Shown: positions 1-5,459 of the stretch, in pieces
Position numbering within the stretch: position 1 is the first letter of the stretch
How the letters are laid out: every line of letters starts with the position of its first letter
Assembly: GCA_900752425.1 (NCBI GenBank)
Contig: CAADVE010000120.1
Location: 1 to 16,417 of the forward strand
DNA length: 16,417 bases
Origin: an uncultured Collinsella sp.
GTDB taxonomy: Bacteria > Actinomycetota > Coriobacteriia > Coriobacteriales > Coriobacteriaceae
Direction: 5' to 3'
Program-made: the position numbers and the translations under genes
The notes under the pieces: generated by a model
What the model was told of the DNA's origin: nothing
Seen by the model: the letters and a program-made list of their open reading frames with translations, nothing else
Database searches by the model: none

Positions 1-625
1 TGACCATGCCCGGGCCACCGGTGGCGAGGATGATGTCGACGTCGCGCATGACCATGTTAGTCAGCTCGATGGAGGGGACATCGACCCAGCCGATGATGCC
101 CTCGGGGGCGCCGGCCTTGACGGCGGCGTCAAGCACGAGCTTGGCGGCGGCGATGGTGCACTTGGCGGCAGCCGGGTGCGGGGAGATGATGATGGCGTTG
201 CGGGTCTTCAGGCAGATCAGCGTCTTGAAGATCGCGGTGGAGGTGGGGTTGGTCGTCGGGATGACGGCGCCCACGATGCCGATGGGCTCGGCGATCTTGG
301 TGATGCCGTAAGCCTCGTCGCGCTCCAGGACACCACAGGTCTTGGTGTTCTTGTAAGCGTTGTAGATGTACTCTGCGGCGTAGTGGTTCTTGATGACCTT
401 GTCCTCAAGAACGCCGCGGCCGGTCTCCTCGATGGCCATCTTCGCCAACGGGATACGAGCCTTGTTGGCGGCCATGGCGGCCTCATAGAAGATCTTGTCG
501 ACCTGCTCCTGCGTGTACGTAGCAAAAAGCGCCTGGGCCTCTCGCATCTGAGCGAGCTTGGCCTCAAGCGCCTCTACGTTGTCCACAATTGCGGGAGTAG
601 TGTTTTCCGGTGACTTTTTCACCAT
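1..625 (-). CDS. adhE: Bifunctional aldehyde-alcohol dehydrogenase AdhE, N-terminal part (runs off the window)
   Basis: Reading leftward from ATG 625, 208 codons run open to the window edge. The translation closely follows the N-terminal acetaldehyde dehydrogenase domain of AdhE. Visible landmarks are TQEQVDKIF (about residues 36-44), KVIKNHYAAEYIYNAYKN, TCGVLERDEAYG, the cofactor-region stretch AEPIGIVGAVIPTTNPTSTA, LKTRNAIIISPHP and, at the edge, DIILATGGPGMV. The full protein is about 860-900 residues, so the catalytic cysteine and the whole iron-dependent alcohol dehydrogenase domain lie outside. AdhE reduces acetyl-CoA to acetaldehyde and then ethanol, reoxidising NADH in fermentation, in the cytoplasm, usually as spirosome filaments. 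The start is set by an AAGGAG ribosome site (631-638) about 7 nt upstream. The gene has its own promoter and operator-like palindrome upstream. A stand-alone acylating aldehyde dehydrogenase is possible but less likely given the close match to AdhE. Confidence 0.93.
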   Translation of the reverse strand, partial: MVKKSPENTTPAIVDNVEALEAKLAQMREAQALFATYTQEQVDKIFYEAAMAANKARIPLAKMAIEETGRGVLEDKVIKNHYAAEYIYNAYKNTKTCGVLERDEAYGITKIAEPIGIVGAVIPTTNPTSTAIFKTLICLKTRNAIIISPHPAAAKCTIAAAKLVLDAAVKAGAPEGIIGWVDVPSIELTNMVMRDVDIILATGGPGMV

Positions 626-658
626 TTGTGTCTCCTTGCGATCGGAGATTTACCCTAC

Positions 659-675
659 GCCTTGCATGATAGCAA
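659..675 (-). promoter_or_regulatory. adhE promoter (extended -10)
   Basis: On the minus strand TTGCTATCAT (plus coordinates 666-675) is an extended -10 element: TG, one base, then TATCAT. It predicts a transcript start near 659 and a leader of about 34 nt before ATG 625. I see no good -35 hexamer at 16-18 bp, as is common when the TG extension is present. Inferred from motif only. Confidence 0.45.
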
Positions 676-717
676 GAAATTATTCGGCGAACGGTAAGAT
701 TCCTCTAAAAGGCACAC

Positions 718-747
718 TAAAACGCTTCAATAAAATGAATCGTTTTA
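718..747. promoter_or_regulatory. Operator-like palindrome upstream of adhE (two LacI/Cra-type half units)
   Basis: TAAAACGCTTCA (718-729) and TGAATCGTTTTA (736-747) form an inverted repeat with 11 of 12 positions matching around a 6-bp AT spacer. Read outward from the centre, each arm fits TGAAnCGnTTnA, the pattern bound by LacI-family regulators such as Cra (FruR). In E. coli, adhE is a known Cra target. The site is centred about 74 bp upstream of the proposed adhE start. The regulator is not in the window, so its identity is inference. Confidence 0.45.
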
Positions 748-778
748 ACTAAAACTATCTGCCTGCTGCATCGCCCCG

Positions 779-1023
779 CTCATTGGGTACAGACTCTCAT
801 GAGTATTTCAATGGGAAAACGGGACATCTGTTTGATAATCGCTATTCGCGGGTCGCGGTTGAGTTGGACACACAGGCGGTGCAGCTACTCGATTACATCC
901 ATTTCAATCCCGTGTAAGGTGCGTCCGACTCGCTCGAGGCGTACCGTTAGTTACAAGGCATACCAGCTGCGCTATGATCCCTTTGACATCTGCAAACCCT
1001 AATATAAGTCTGTCCCCAATGAG
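779..1023 (+). mobile_element. Degenerate transposon relic bounded by 17-bp inverted repeats
   Basis: CTCATTGGGTACAGACT (779-795) is repeated in inverse as AGTCTGTCCCCAATGAG (1007-1023) with one mismatch in 17. Between them is only the broken C-terminal part of a Y1-type transposase (separate entry), so the unit is an internally deleted, non-autonomous relic of 245 bp. No target duplication is visible outside the arms, as expected for Y1 single-strand transposition. The right end abuts the rpmB terminator and the left end lies 31 bp from the adhE operator-like palindrome. Other copies in the genome cannot be seen from here. Confidence 0.65.
780..1002 (+). pseudogene. REP-associated / Y1 (IS200-like) transposase remnant
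   Basis: In the frame from 780 the translation contains EYFNGKTGHLFDNRYSRVAV and then VQLLDYIHFNPV. This is the pattern YFN..K.GH.F..R...V......LL.YIH.NPV, typical of the C-terminal half of REP-associated Y1 transposases. A TAA at 915-917 breaks it. The same frame continues as GASDSLEAYR to a TAG at 948-950. Homology then continues in the next frame as SYKAYQLRYDPF to TAA 1000-1002, where the family usually has a YRWSSY..Y motif. The HUH motif and catalytic tyrosine region are missing. So there is a 5' truncation, at least one in-frame stop and one frameshift; no functional product is expected. An ATG at 799 opens a 67-codon frame here, but it crosses the remnant out of phase and is not a credible gene. 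Confidence 0.6.
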
Positions 1024-1026
1024 TGC

Positions 1027-1059
1027 AAAAAGGCGCCCTCCGTAGGGGAGGACGCCTTT
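1027..1059 (-). terminator. Rho-independent terminator of rpmB
   Basis: AAAGGCG (1029-1035) pairs with CGCCTTT (1053-1059), extended inward by CCTCC/GGAGG after one mismatch. On the minus strand the hairpin is followed by a run of five T. It lies about 70 bp past the rpmB stop codon. On the plus strand only three T follow, so it probably acts mainly for rpmB. Confidence 0.8.
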
Positions 1060-1127
1060 GGTAAGTTCTATATGAACGCGAGGTCTTTGACCCGGAGAGT
1101 CCGAGGTACTTGTTGGTAAGACCTTAT

Positions 1128-1316
1128 TTAGGAGCGCGCAACCTTGCCGGACTTGAGGCAGGTGGAGCAAACGTTCATCTTGCGACGGTGACCATCGACG
1201 ACGACGTAAACGCGCTGGATGTTGGGGCGGAACTTACGGTTGGTGACGCGGTGAGAGTGGCTGATGGAGCGACCGGCAACGGGGTGCTTACCGCAAACTT
1301 CGCAAACTTTGGACAT
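1128..1316 (-). CDS. rpmB: 50S ribosomal protein L28, zinc-ribbon (C+) form
   Basis: A 62-residue protein, the usual bacterial L28 length. It starts MSKVCEVCGKHPVAGRSISH, with the family stretch SHRVTNRKFRPNIQRV, and ends NVCSTCLKSGKVARS. Cysteines at 5, 8, 50 and 53 form two CxxC pairs, so this is the zinc-binding C+ paralogue type, which several bacteria exchange for a cysteine-free form under zinc limitation. L28 is part of the large ribosomal subunit. ATG 1316 is chosen because AAGGAGG lies about 7 nt upstream and it matches the family N-terminus; the longer frame back to 1364 has no ribosome site. Monocistronic: own promoter (1371-1380) and own terminator (1027-1059), divergent from the pyr operon. 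Confidence 0.96.
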   Translation of the reverse strand: MSKVCEVCGKHPVAGRSISHSHRVTNRKFRPNIQRVYVVVDGHRRKMNVCSTCLKSGKVARS

Positions 1317-1332
1317 AACTGACCCTCCTTGG

Positions 1333-1352
1333 GCGACAAACGAACATGTCGC
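1333..1352 (-). promoter_or_regulatory. Small hairpin in the rpmB 5' leader
   Basis: On the minus strand GCGACA and TGTCGC pair over an 8-nt loop, ending about 7 nt before the AGGAGG ribosome site of rpmB. It may affect ribosome access or mRNA stability. Only the base pairing is seen; no function is established. Confidence 0.3.
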
Positions 1353-1363
1353 GTTAACAAACA

Positions 1364-1380
1364 AGCCTGAACTATAGCAC
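1364..1380 (-). promoter_or_regulatory. rpmB promoter (extended -10)
   Basis: GTGCTATAGT on the minus strand (1371-1380) is an extended -10 (TG, C, TATAGT). It predicts a start near 1364 and a leader of about 48 nt. The same ten bases occur at the rpsT promoter (14059-14068). No strong -35 hexamer; TTGCGC lies 20 bp upstream, rather far. CTGTG/CACAG words repeat through 1377-1411 around the spacer. Confidence 0.6.
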
Positions 1381-1507
1381 AGAAGTCGCTCCCTGTGCGC
1401 AATCTACACAGAGATATTCCTCTTTTGGCGATAGTGCCCACGCCACGGCCCTGGACGTAGATCCGATTTGCGTGCAGCAGAGGGGATTATGCCAGCTCGT
1501 GCGTGCG

Positions 1508-1536
1508 TTTTCAAGCTCGTCCCACAAATATATATA
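1508..1536 (+). promoter_or_regulatory. Candidate upstream pyr promoter
   Basis: TTTTCA (1508-1513), 17 bp, then TATATA (1531-1536), each 4 of 6 matches to consensus. A start near 1543 would give a leader of about 225 nt beginning with a small hairpin (GGAGC/GCTCC, 1544-1558). A second candidate lies at 1608-1613; the sequence alone does not decide between them. Confidence 0.3.
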
Positions 1537-1589
1537 GGTTTATGGAGCATTGGGCTCCGTTTACGGATTGCTCTGTATTTATGCTCGCA

Positions 1590-1620
1590 ATTAAGCTCGA
1601 GGTTGGCTACACTATCCCTT
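1590..1620 (+). promoter_or_regulatory. Candidate proximal pyr promoter
   Basis: TTGGCTACACT ends in a -10-like TACACT (1608-1613), resembling the GCTAnnnT elements at other promoters in this window. A start near 1620 would give a leader of about 150 nt that holds exactly the attenuator structures and little else. The -35 region (TCGCAA at 17 bp) is weak. Confidence 0.3.
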
Positions 1621-1628
1621 GACCATTA

Positions 1629-1730
1629 AAGGGGTACGAGATACCCACATGGAATTACATAGCTGCCATGCGAGCAGCCTTTCCTGTGGGTGTCTGGTCC
1701 GCTTTAAGCGGTCGGGCATCTATTTTTTTG
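1629..1730 (+). promoter_or_regulatory. pyr operon attenuator leader (competing RNA structures)
   Basis: Three mutually exclusive foldings are visible. (1) GGGTA (1632-1636) pairs with TACCC (1642-1646) over loop CGAGA: anti-antiterminator. (2) AGATACCCACA (1639-1649) pairs with TGTGGGTGTCT (1685-1695), 11 bp with one G-U, enclosing a GCTGC/GCAGC hairpin (1662-1678): antiterminator. (3) The terminator at 1691-1729, whose 5' arm (1691-1697) overlaps the antiterminator 3' arm. Placement just before pyrR is the classic layout for UMP-dependent PyrR attenuation. However, I do not recognise the standard PyrR binding-loop consensus (around CNGNGAGG), so the controlling ligand is inferred from context. 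An additional 8-bp pairing, TATCCCTT (1613-1620) with AAGGGGTA (1629-1636), is possible if transcription starts upstream. Confidence 0.7.
1691..1729 (+). terminator. Intrinsic terminator in the pyr leader
   Basis: TGTCTGG (1691-1697) pairs with TCGGGCA (1712-1718) using G-U pairs, and CCGCT pairs with AGCGG inside (1699-1711), followed by TCTATTTTTTT (1719-1729). It lies 40 nt before pyrR with no gene ending upstream on this strand, so it is an attenuator rather than an end-of-gene terminator. Confidence 0.8.
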
Positions 1731-1768
1731 ACTGTGTCAGCAGTCAAGACATGTGAGGAAGGAGATCG

Positions 1769-2353
1769 ATGGGCACGACTTCCCCCAAGGCGGTCATCAT
1801 GGACGAGACCGCCGTCAATCGAGCGATGACCCGCATCGCGCACGAGATTCTCGAGCGCAACGAGGGCTGTGAAGACCTCGCTCTGGTCGGCATCGTCACG
1901 CGCGGCGACCTTCTGGCAAAGAAGCTCGCCGAGGAGATCAAGGAGATCGAGGGCGTCGAAGTTCCGCTCGGCAGCCTGGACATCAGCTTCTACCGCGATG
2001 ACTATGCGACCAATTTCGCTCCCGCGATCCACGCCACCAACATTCCCTTTAGCGTCGACGGCAAGCGCGTCGTGCTGGTGGACGACATCCTGTACACGGG
2101 TCGTACCATCCGCGCTGCTCTGGACGCCGTCATGGACCTGGGCCGTCCGAGCCGTATTGAGCTGGCAGTTCTCGTTGACCGCGGTCACCGCGAGCTCCCC
2201 ATCTCGCCGGACTTTGTCGGCAAGAACGTTCCCTCGTCGCATGAGGAGAACGTGCACCTATATATGAAGGAAGTCGACGGCCACACCGCCGTCGAGATTA
2301 ACGACGTCGCGCCGGGTTCCCACGTGGGCTCCGCGCCGCTGGGAGGTGAGTAG
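1769..2353 (+). CDS. pyrR: Bifunctional pyr operon attenuation protein / uracil phosphoribosyltransferase
   Basis: A 194-residue PyrR. The type I phosphoribosyltransferase fold is shown by the PRPP loop RVVLVDDILYTGRT (about 100-113), with GIVTRGDLLAKKLAEEI (about 41-57) and LDISFYRDDYAT upstream, and LVDRGHRELPISPDFVGKN near the C-terminus, all PyrR hallmarks. PyrR binds pyr leader mRNA when UMP is high and promotes termination; many members also convert uracil and PRPP to UMP. It is first in the pyr operon, directly behind the attenuator, as in Bacillus. The C-terminus is about 10-15 residues longer than usual (EINDVAPGSHVGSAPLGGE). ATG 1769 follows GGAAGGAG at about 5 nt. Confidence 0.95.
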   Translation: MGTTSPKAVIMDETAVNRAMTRIAHEILERNEGCEDLALVGIVTRGDLLAKKLAEEIKEIEGVEVPLGSLDISFYRDDYATNFAPAIHATNIPFSVDGKRVVLVDDILYTGRTIRAALDAVMDLGRPSRIELAVLVDRGHRELPISPDFVGKNVPSSHEENVHLYMKEVDGHTAVEINDVAPGSHVGSAPLGGE

Positions 2354-2357
2354 TACC

Positions 2358-3302
2358 GTGGCGTTCAACCATAAGCACCTGATCGACATTACCGAGTACT
2401 CCGAAGAGGACATCAAGCTCATCCTCGAGACCGCCAAGGCGTTCTCCGAGGTCAACGAGCGTGCGATCAAGAAGGTCCCCACGCTCAAGGGTAAGACCAT
2501 CGTCAACATGTTCAACGAGCCCTCGACGCGCACCCGCAGCTCCTTCGAGCTCGCCGAGAAGCGCCTTTCGGCCGACAGCCTCAACTTTGGCGGTTCCTCG
2601 ACTTCTACGGTCAAGGGCGAGAGCCTCGTCGACACCGTCGAGACCCTCAACGCCTATAAGATCGACTGCATCGTCGTGCGCGATAAGCACGCCGGCGCGC
2701 CCTATATCGTCACGCAGAATTCGCCCGCGAGCGTTATCTGCGCCGGCGACGGCAAGCACAACCACCCCACGCAGGCCCTGCTGGACCTGTACACCATTTG
2801 GCAGCACAAGGGTGACTTCCACGGTCTGAAGGTCGCTGTCGTCGGCGACATCTCCCACTCCCGTGTCTGCGGCTCGCTGATCCCCGCGTTGAAGATCATG
2901 GGCTGCGAGACCTACGCCGTCGCCCCCGGCACGCTGCTGCCTCCGGCACCCGAGGTCCTGGGCTGCGACCACGTGACGAGCGATCTCGATTCCGTCCTGC
3001 CCGAGCTGGACGTCGTCTACATGCTGCGCGTGCAGCAGGAGCGCCTCGAGGGTGCCCCGTTCCCGACCATTCGCGAGTACCACAAGCTCTTCGGCCTGAC
3101 CAAGGACCGCGAGAAGCTCATGAAGCCCGACGCGATCATCTGCCACCCGGGCCCCATCAACCGCGGTGTCGAGTTCGACTCCTATATGGCCGACCACCCG
3201 CAACGCTCCGTCATCCTGGAGCAGGTCTACGCCGGTATCTGCGTGCGTATGGCTATCCTGTATCTGCTGCTTGGAGGTGCCGATAATGGCCTTGCTTCTT
3301 AA
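2358..3302 (+). CDS. pyrB: Aspartate carbamoyltransferase catalytic subunit
   Basis: A 314-residue ATCase, normal length. It condenses carbamoyl phosphate and aspartate to carbamoyl aspartate, the committed step of pyrimidine synthesis. The carbamoyl-phosphate loop STRTR is at about 56-60 in NEPSTRTRSSFELAEKRL; the active-site lysine is K86 in STVKGESLVDT; HNHPTQALLDLYT is at about 134-146; then VVGDISHSRVCGSL, VYMLRVQQERL and the aspartate-domain HPGPINRGVE. GTG 2358 is chosen, 4 nt after the pyrR stop and about 11 nt after GGGAGG; an in-frame GTG at 2346 sits inside that ribosome site and is unlikely. The 3' end overlaps pyrC by 17 nt. No regulatory-chain gene (pyrI) follows, so it is probably an unregulated trimer or a complex with PyrC. 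Confidence 0.95.
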   Translation: MAFNHKHLIDITEYSEEDIKLILETAKAFSEVNERAIKKVPTLKGKTIVNMFNEPSTRTRSSFELAEKRLSADSLNFGGSSTSTVKGESLVDTVETLNAYKIDCIVVRDKHAGAPYIVTQNSPASVICAGDGKHNHPTQALLDLYTIWQHKGDFHGLKVAVVGDISHSRVCGSLIPALKIMGCETYAVAPGTLLPPAPEVLGCDHVTSDLDSVLPELDVVYMLRVQQERLEGAPFPTIREYHKLFGLTKDREKLMKPDAIICHPGPINRGVEFDSYMADHPQRSVILEQVYAGICVRMAILYLLLGGADNGLAS

Positions 3303-4575
3303 GAATGCCCACGTCGTCGACCCGTCCGTCGAGCTTGACGGTGTCGTTGACGTCCTGATTGACGGCGACAAGATCGCCGAGGTCGGCGAGAATCTCGCCG
3401 TCGAGGGAGCCGAGGTCCGCGACCTTTCCGGCAAGTACCTCGTCCCTGGCCTGGTGGATATGCACGTTCACCTTCGCGAGCCCGGCTACGAGGTCAAAGA
3501 GGACATCGAGAGCGGCACCCGCGCAGCTGCCAAGGGCGGCTTTACCGGCGTGTGCGCCATGCCCAACACCGATCCCGTCACCGATAACGGCACCGTCGTG
3601 GAGTTCGTCAAGTCCCGCGCTGCCGAGGTCGGTCACTGCCGCGTCTATCCGTCGGGTGCCATGACCCGCGGTCTTAAGGGCGAGGCCATGTCCGAGATGG
3701 GCGATATGGTCGCCCACGGCGCCGTCGCCTTCACCGACGACGGTCGCGGCGTGCAGGGCGCGGGTATGCTCCGTCGTTGCATGGACTACGGCAAGATGTT
3801 CGGCAAGGTCTTTATGAGCCACTGCCAGGACGAGGACCTGGTCGGCCACGGCCAGATCAACGAGGGCAAGGTCTCGACCCGTCTGGCTCTCGAGGGTTGG
3901 CCGGCTGCCGGCGAGGAGCTCCAGATCGCCCGCGACATCGAGATCGCCAAGCTGACTGGTGCCAAGCTGCACATCCAGCACATCTCCACCGCCCATGGCC
4001 TGGAGATCGTGCGTGCCGGTAAGGCCGCTGGCGTTCAGGTTACCTGCGAGGCCACCCCGCACCACATGTTCCTGACCGAGAACGACCTGGACGAGACCTA
4101 CAACACCTCGCTCAAGATCAACCCGCCGCTGCGTACCGAGGAGGATGCCGAGGCCATCCGTCAGGGCGTCATCGACGGCACCGTCGACGTTATCGTCACC
4201 GATCACGCTCCTCACACCCCGTGGGAGAAGGCCCGTGAGTTCGAGCTTGCGCCCTTTGGTATGATCGGCCTCGAGACCTCGCTGTCGCTCGTACTTACCG
4301 AGCTGGTCAACACGGGCAAGATGAGCATGGGCCGCATGGTCGAGCTCATGGCCATCAAGCCGCGTGAGATCCTGGGTCTCGACCAGGTTCAGGTCAAGGC
4401 GGGCTCCGTTGCCGACCTGACCGTGTTCGACGCGTCCGCCACCTGGACGGTTGGCGAGGACGGTTACGAGTCGCGCGCCGAGAACTCCGGTTTTGCCGGC
4501 CGCACGCTCACCGGTCGTGCCACCGATGTGTTTGTCGGCGGTAAGCAGACGCTTGCCGACGGCTGCATCTGCTAG
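3286..4575 (+). CDS. pyrC: Dihydroorotase, class I
   Basis: A 429-residue amidohydrolase that cyclises carbamoyl aspartate to dihydroorotate. The metal-binding motif DMHVHLREPG has its histidines at residues 60 and 62. Then come SGTRAAAKGGFTGVCAMPNT, the histidine-bearing KLHIQHISTAHG and EATPHHMFLTENDL, and the catalytic aspartate region VIVTDHAPHT. Length and the HLREPG form mark the class I zinc enzyme (Bacillus, Aquifex) rather than the shorter class II of E. coli. ATG 3286 is chosen because GGAGG (3273-3277) lies 8 nt upstream and the protein then starts MALLLKNAHVVDPS as in the family. The start lies inside the 3' end of pyrB, so the two are probably translationally coupled. Confidence 0.95.
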   Translation: MALLLKNAHVVDPSVELDGVVDVLIDGDKIAEVGENLAVEGAEVRDLSGKYLVPGLVDMHVHLREPGYEVKEDIESGTRAAAKGGFTGVCAMPNTDPVTDNGTVVEFVKSRAAEVGHCRVYPSGAMTRGLKGEAMSEMGDMVAHGAVAFTDDGRGVQGAGMLRRCMDYGKMFGKVFMSHCQDEDLVGHGQINEGKVSTRLALEGWPAAGEELQIARDIEIAKLTGAKLHIQHISTAHGLEIVRAGKAAGVQVTCEATPHHMFLTENDLDETYNTSLKINPPLRTEEDAEAIRQGVIDGTVDVIVTDHAPHTPWEKAREFELAPFGMIGLETSLSLVLTELVNTGKMSMGRMVELMAIKPREILGLDQVQVKAGSVADLTVFDASATWTVGEDGYESRAENSGFAGRTLTGRATDVFVGGKQTLADGCIC

Positions 4576-4595
4576 CATAGCCTTATCGCTTTTGT

Positions 4596-4633
4596 GCGCG
4601 GCGCCCTTGCGGTGCCGCGCTTTCTATTCGTTT
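4596..4633 (+). terminator. Intercistronic GC-rich hairpin between pyrC and pyrK
   Basis: GCGCGGCGCC (4596-4605) pairs with GGTGCCGCGC (4611-4620): ten pairs with one G-U over a CTTGC loop, followed by TTTCTATTCGTTT. The stem is very strong but the T run is broken. It may be a partial terminator lowering expression of pyrK-pyrD-pyrF, or an mRNA-stabilising element. It occupies most of the 92-bp gap. Confidence 0.5.
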
Positions 4634-4667
4634 GGACCATGCAACCGCATGGGGGATTGGAGCGTCT

Positions 4668-5459
4668 ATGCCCACACCTTCCACTGCACGCATGCACGAC
4701 TTCGAGGTCGTCTCGAACCGGGAGATCGCCGACGGCATCTTCTCGCTCGTCATCTCGGCCCCCAAGCTTGCAAGTGCGCTCAAGCCCGGTCAGTTTGTGA
4801 ACATCGCCGTACCCGGCGATGCGTCCTCGCTGCTTCGTGTGCCCCTGAGCTACTACCGCGCCGACGCCGAGGCCGGCACCGTCGAGCTGTGGTACGCCGT
4901 CGTGGGCGACGATACCCGTCGTTTGTCCCAGATGGGCCCTGGCTCCACCTCTAACCTGCTGGGCCCCGGTGGCCGTGGCTGGATGGTACCCGAGGGCACC
5001 AGGAAGGCCCTGCTCGTCGCCGGTGGCATCGGCGTTCCGCCTGTGCTGTGCCTGGCCGGTATGCTTGCCGAGCAGGGCGTGGATGTCGACGTGTGCCTGG
5101 GCTTTGGCACCGCTTCCAAGGCCGTGGGTGTCGATGAGTTCCGCGCGCTGGGCGCCACGGTTAACGTGTGCACCGATGATGGCACGCTGGGCACGCACTG
5201 TTTTTGCATCGACCCGGCAGCCGAGCTGCTCGGCGAGGGCGGCTACGACTATGTGGCCAGCTGCGGCCCCGCTGTCATGATGAAGAAAGTCGCCGCCGCT
5301 GCTGCCGAGGCCGGTGCGTACTGCGAGGTGTCGCTTGAGCGCATGATGAGCTGTGGCTTTGGCGCCTGCAACACCTGCAATGTCGAGACGGTCGACGGTA
5401 TGAAGGGTGCTTGCATGTGCGGCCCCGTGTTCGATGCTTCCAAGGTGGTGGTCTTCTAG
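4668..5459 (+). CDS. pyrK: Dihydroorotate dehydrogenase B, electron transfer subunit
   Basis: A 263-residue iron-sulfur flavoprotein passing electrons from dihydroorotate (through PyrD FMN) to NAD+. A ferredoxin-reductase-like FAD domain carries RVPLSYYRAD (about 57-66, a variant of the RPxS motif). The NAD domain carries LLVAGGIGVPPVL. The C-terminal 2Fe-2S motif is SLERMMSCGFGACNTCNVE with cysteines 229, 234 and 237, and the fourth ligand at 249. An extra cysteine, 251, gives CMCGPVF where relatives usually have C-x-D-GPVF. ATG 4668 has GGAG 5 nt upstream; ATG 4692 is an alternative that would drop eight residues. Paired with pyrD immediately downstream, as in Firmicutes. Confidence 0.93.
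   Translation: MPTPSTARMHDFEVVSNREIADGIFSLVISAPKLASALKPGQFVNIAVPGDASSLLRVPLSYYRADAEAGTVELWYAVVGDDTRRLSQMGPGSTSNLLGPGGRGWMVPEGTRKALLVAGGIGVPPVLCLAGMLAEQGVDVDVCLGFGTASKAVGVDEFRALGATVNVCTDDGTLGTHCFCIDPAAELLGEGGYDYVASCGPAVMMKKVAAAAAEAGAYCEVSLERMMSCGFGACNTCNVETVDGMKGACMCGPVFDASKVVVF

Noticed and set aside
799..1002. 67-codon plus-strand frame as a small gene
   Set aside because: Most of it is out of phase with the transposase-like reading in the neighbouring frame; only its last part continues that homology, so it is part of a broken gene.
1494..1600. AGCTCGT at 1494 and 1514 and AGCTCGA at 1594 as spaced operator repeats before pyrR
   Set aside because: Spacings of 20 and 80 bp are suggestive, but a seven-base GC-rich word recurring three times in 107 bp is weak evidence without conservation data.
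1543..1623. A 26-codon leader peptide frame (ATG 1543 to TGA) in the pyr leader
   Set aside because: No ribosome site, no run of regulatory codons, and its stop is well before the terminator, so leader-peptide attenuation is not supported.
2346..2360. GTG 2346 as the pyrB start
   Set aside because: It lies in the GGGAGG that serves GTG 2358, and would overlap pyrR by 8 nt without its own ribosome site.
2298..3434. 378-codon open frame antisense to pyrB
   Set aside because: Shadow of pyrB and the pyrC start, with no start signal and no recognisable motif.
3253..4578. Long open frame (441 codons) antisense to pyrC
   Set aside because: It mirrors the codon structure of pyrC (GC-rich third positions), has no ribosome site or recognisable domain, and is fully covered by a gene with intact catalytic motifs.
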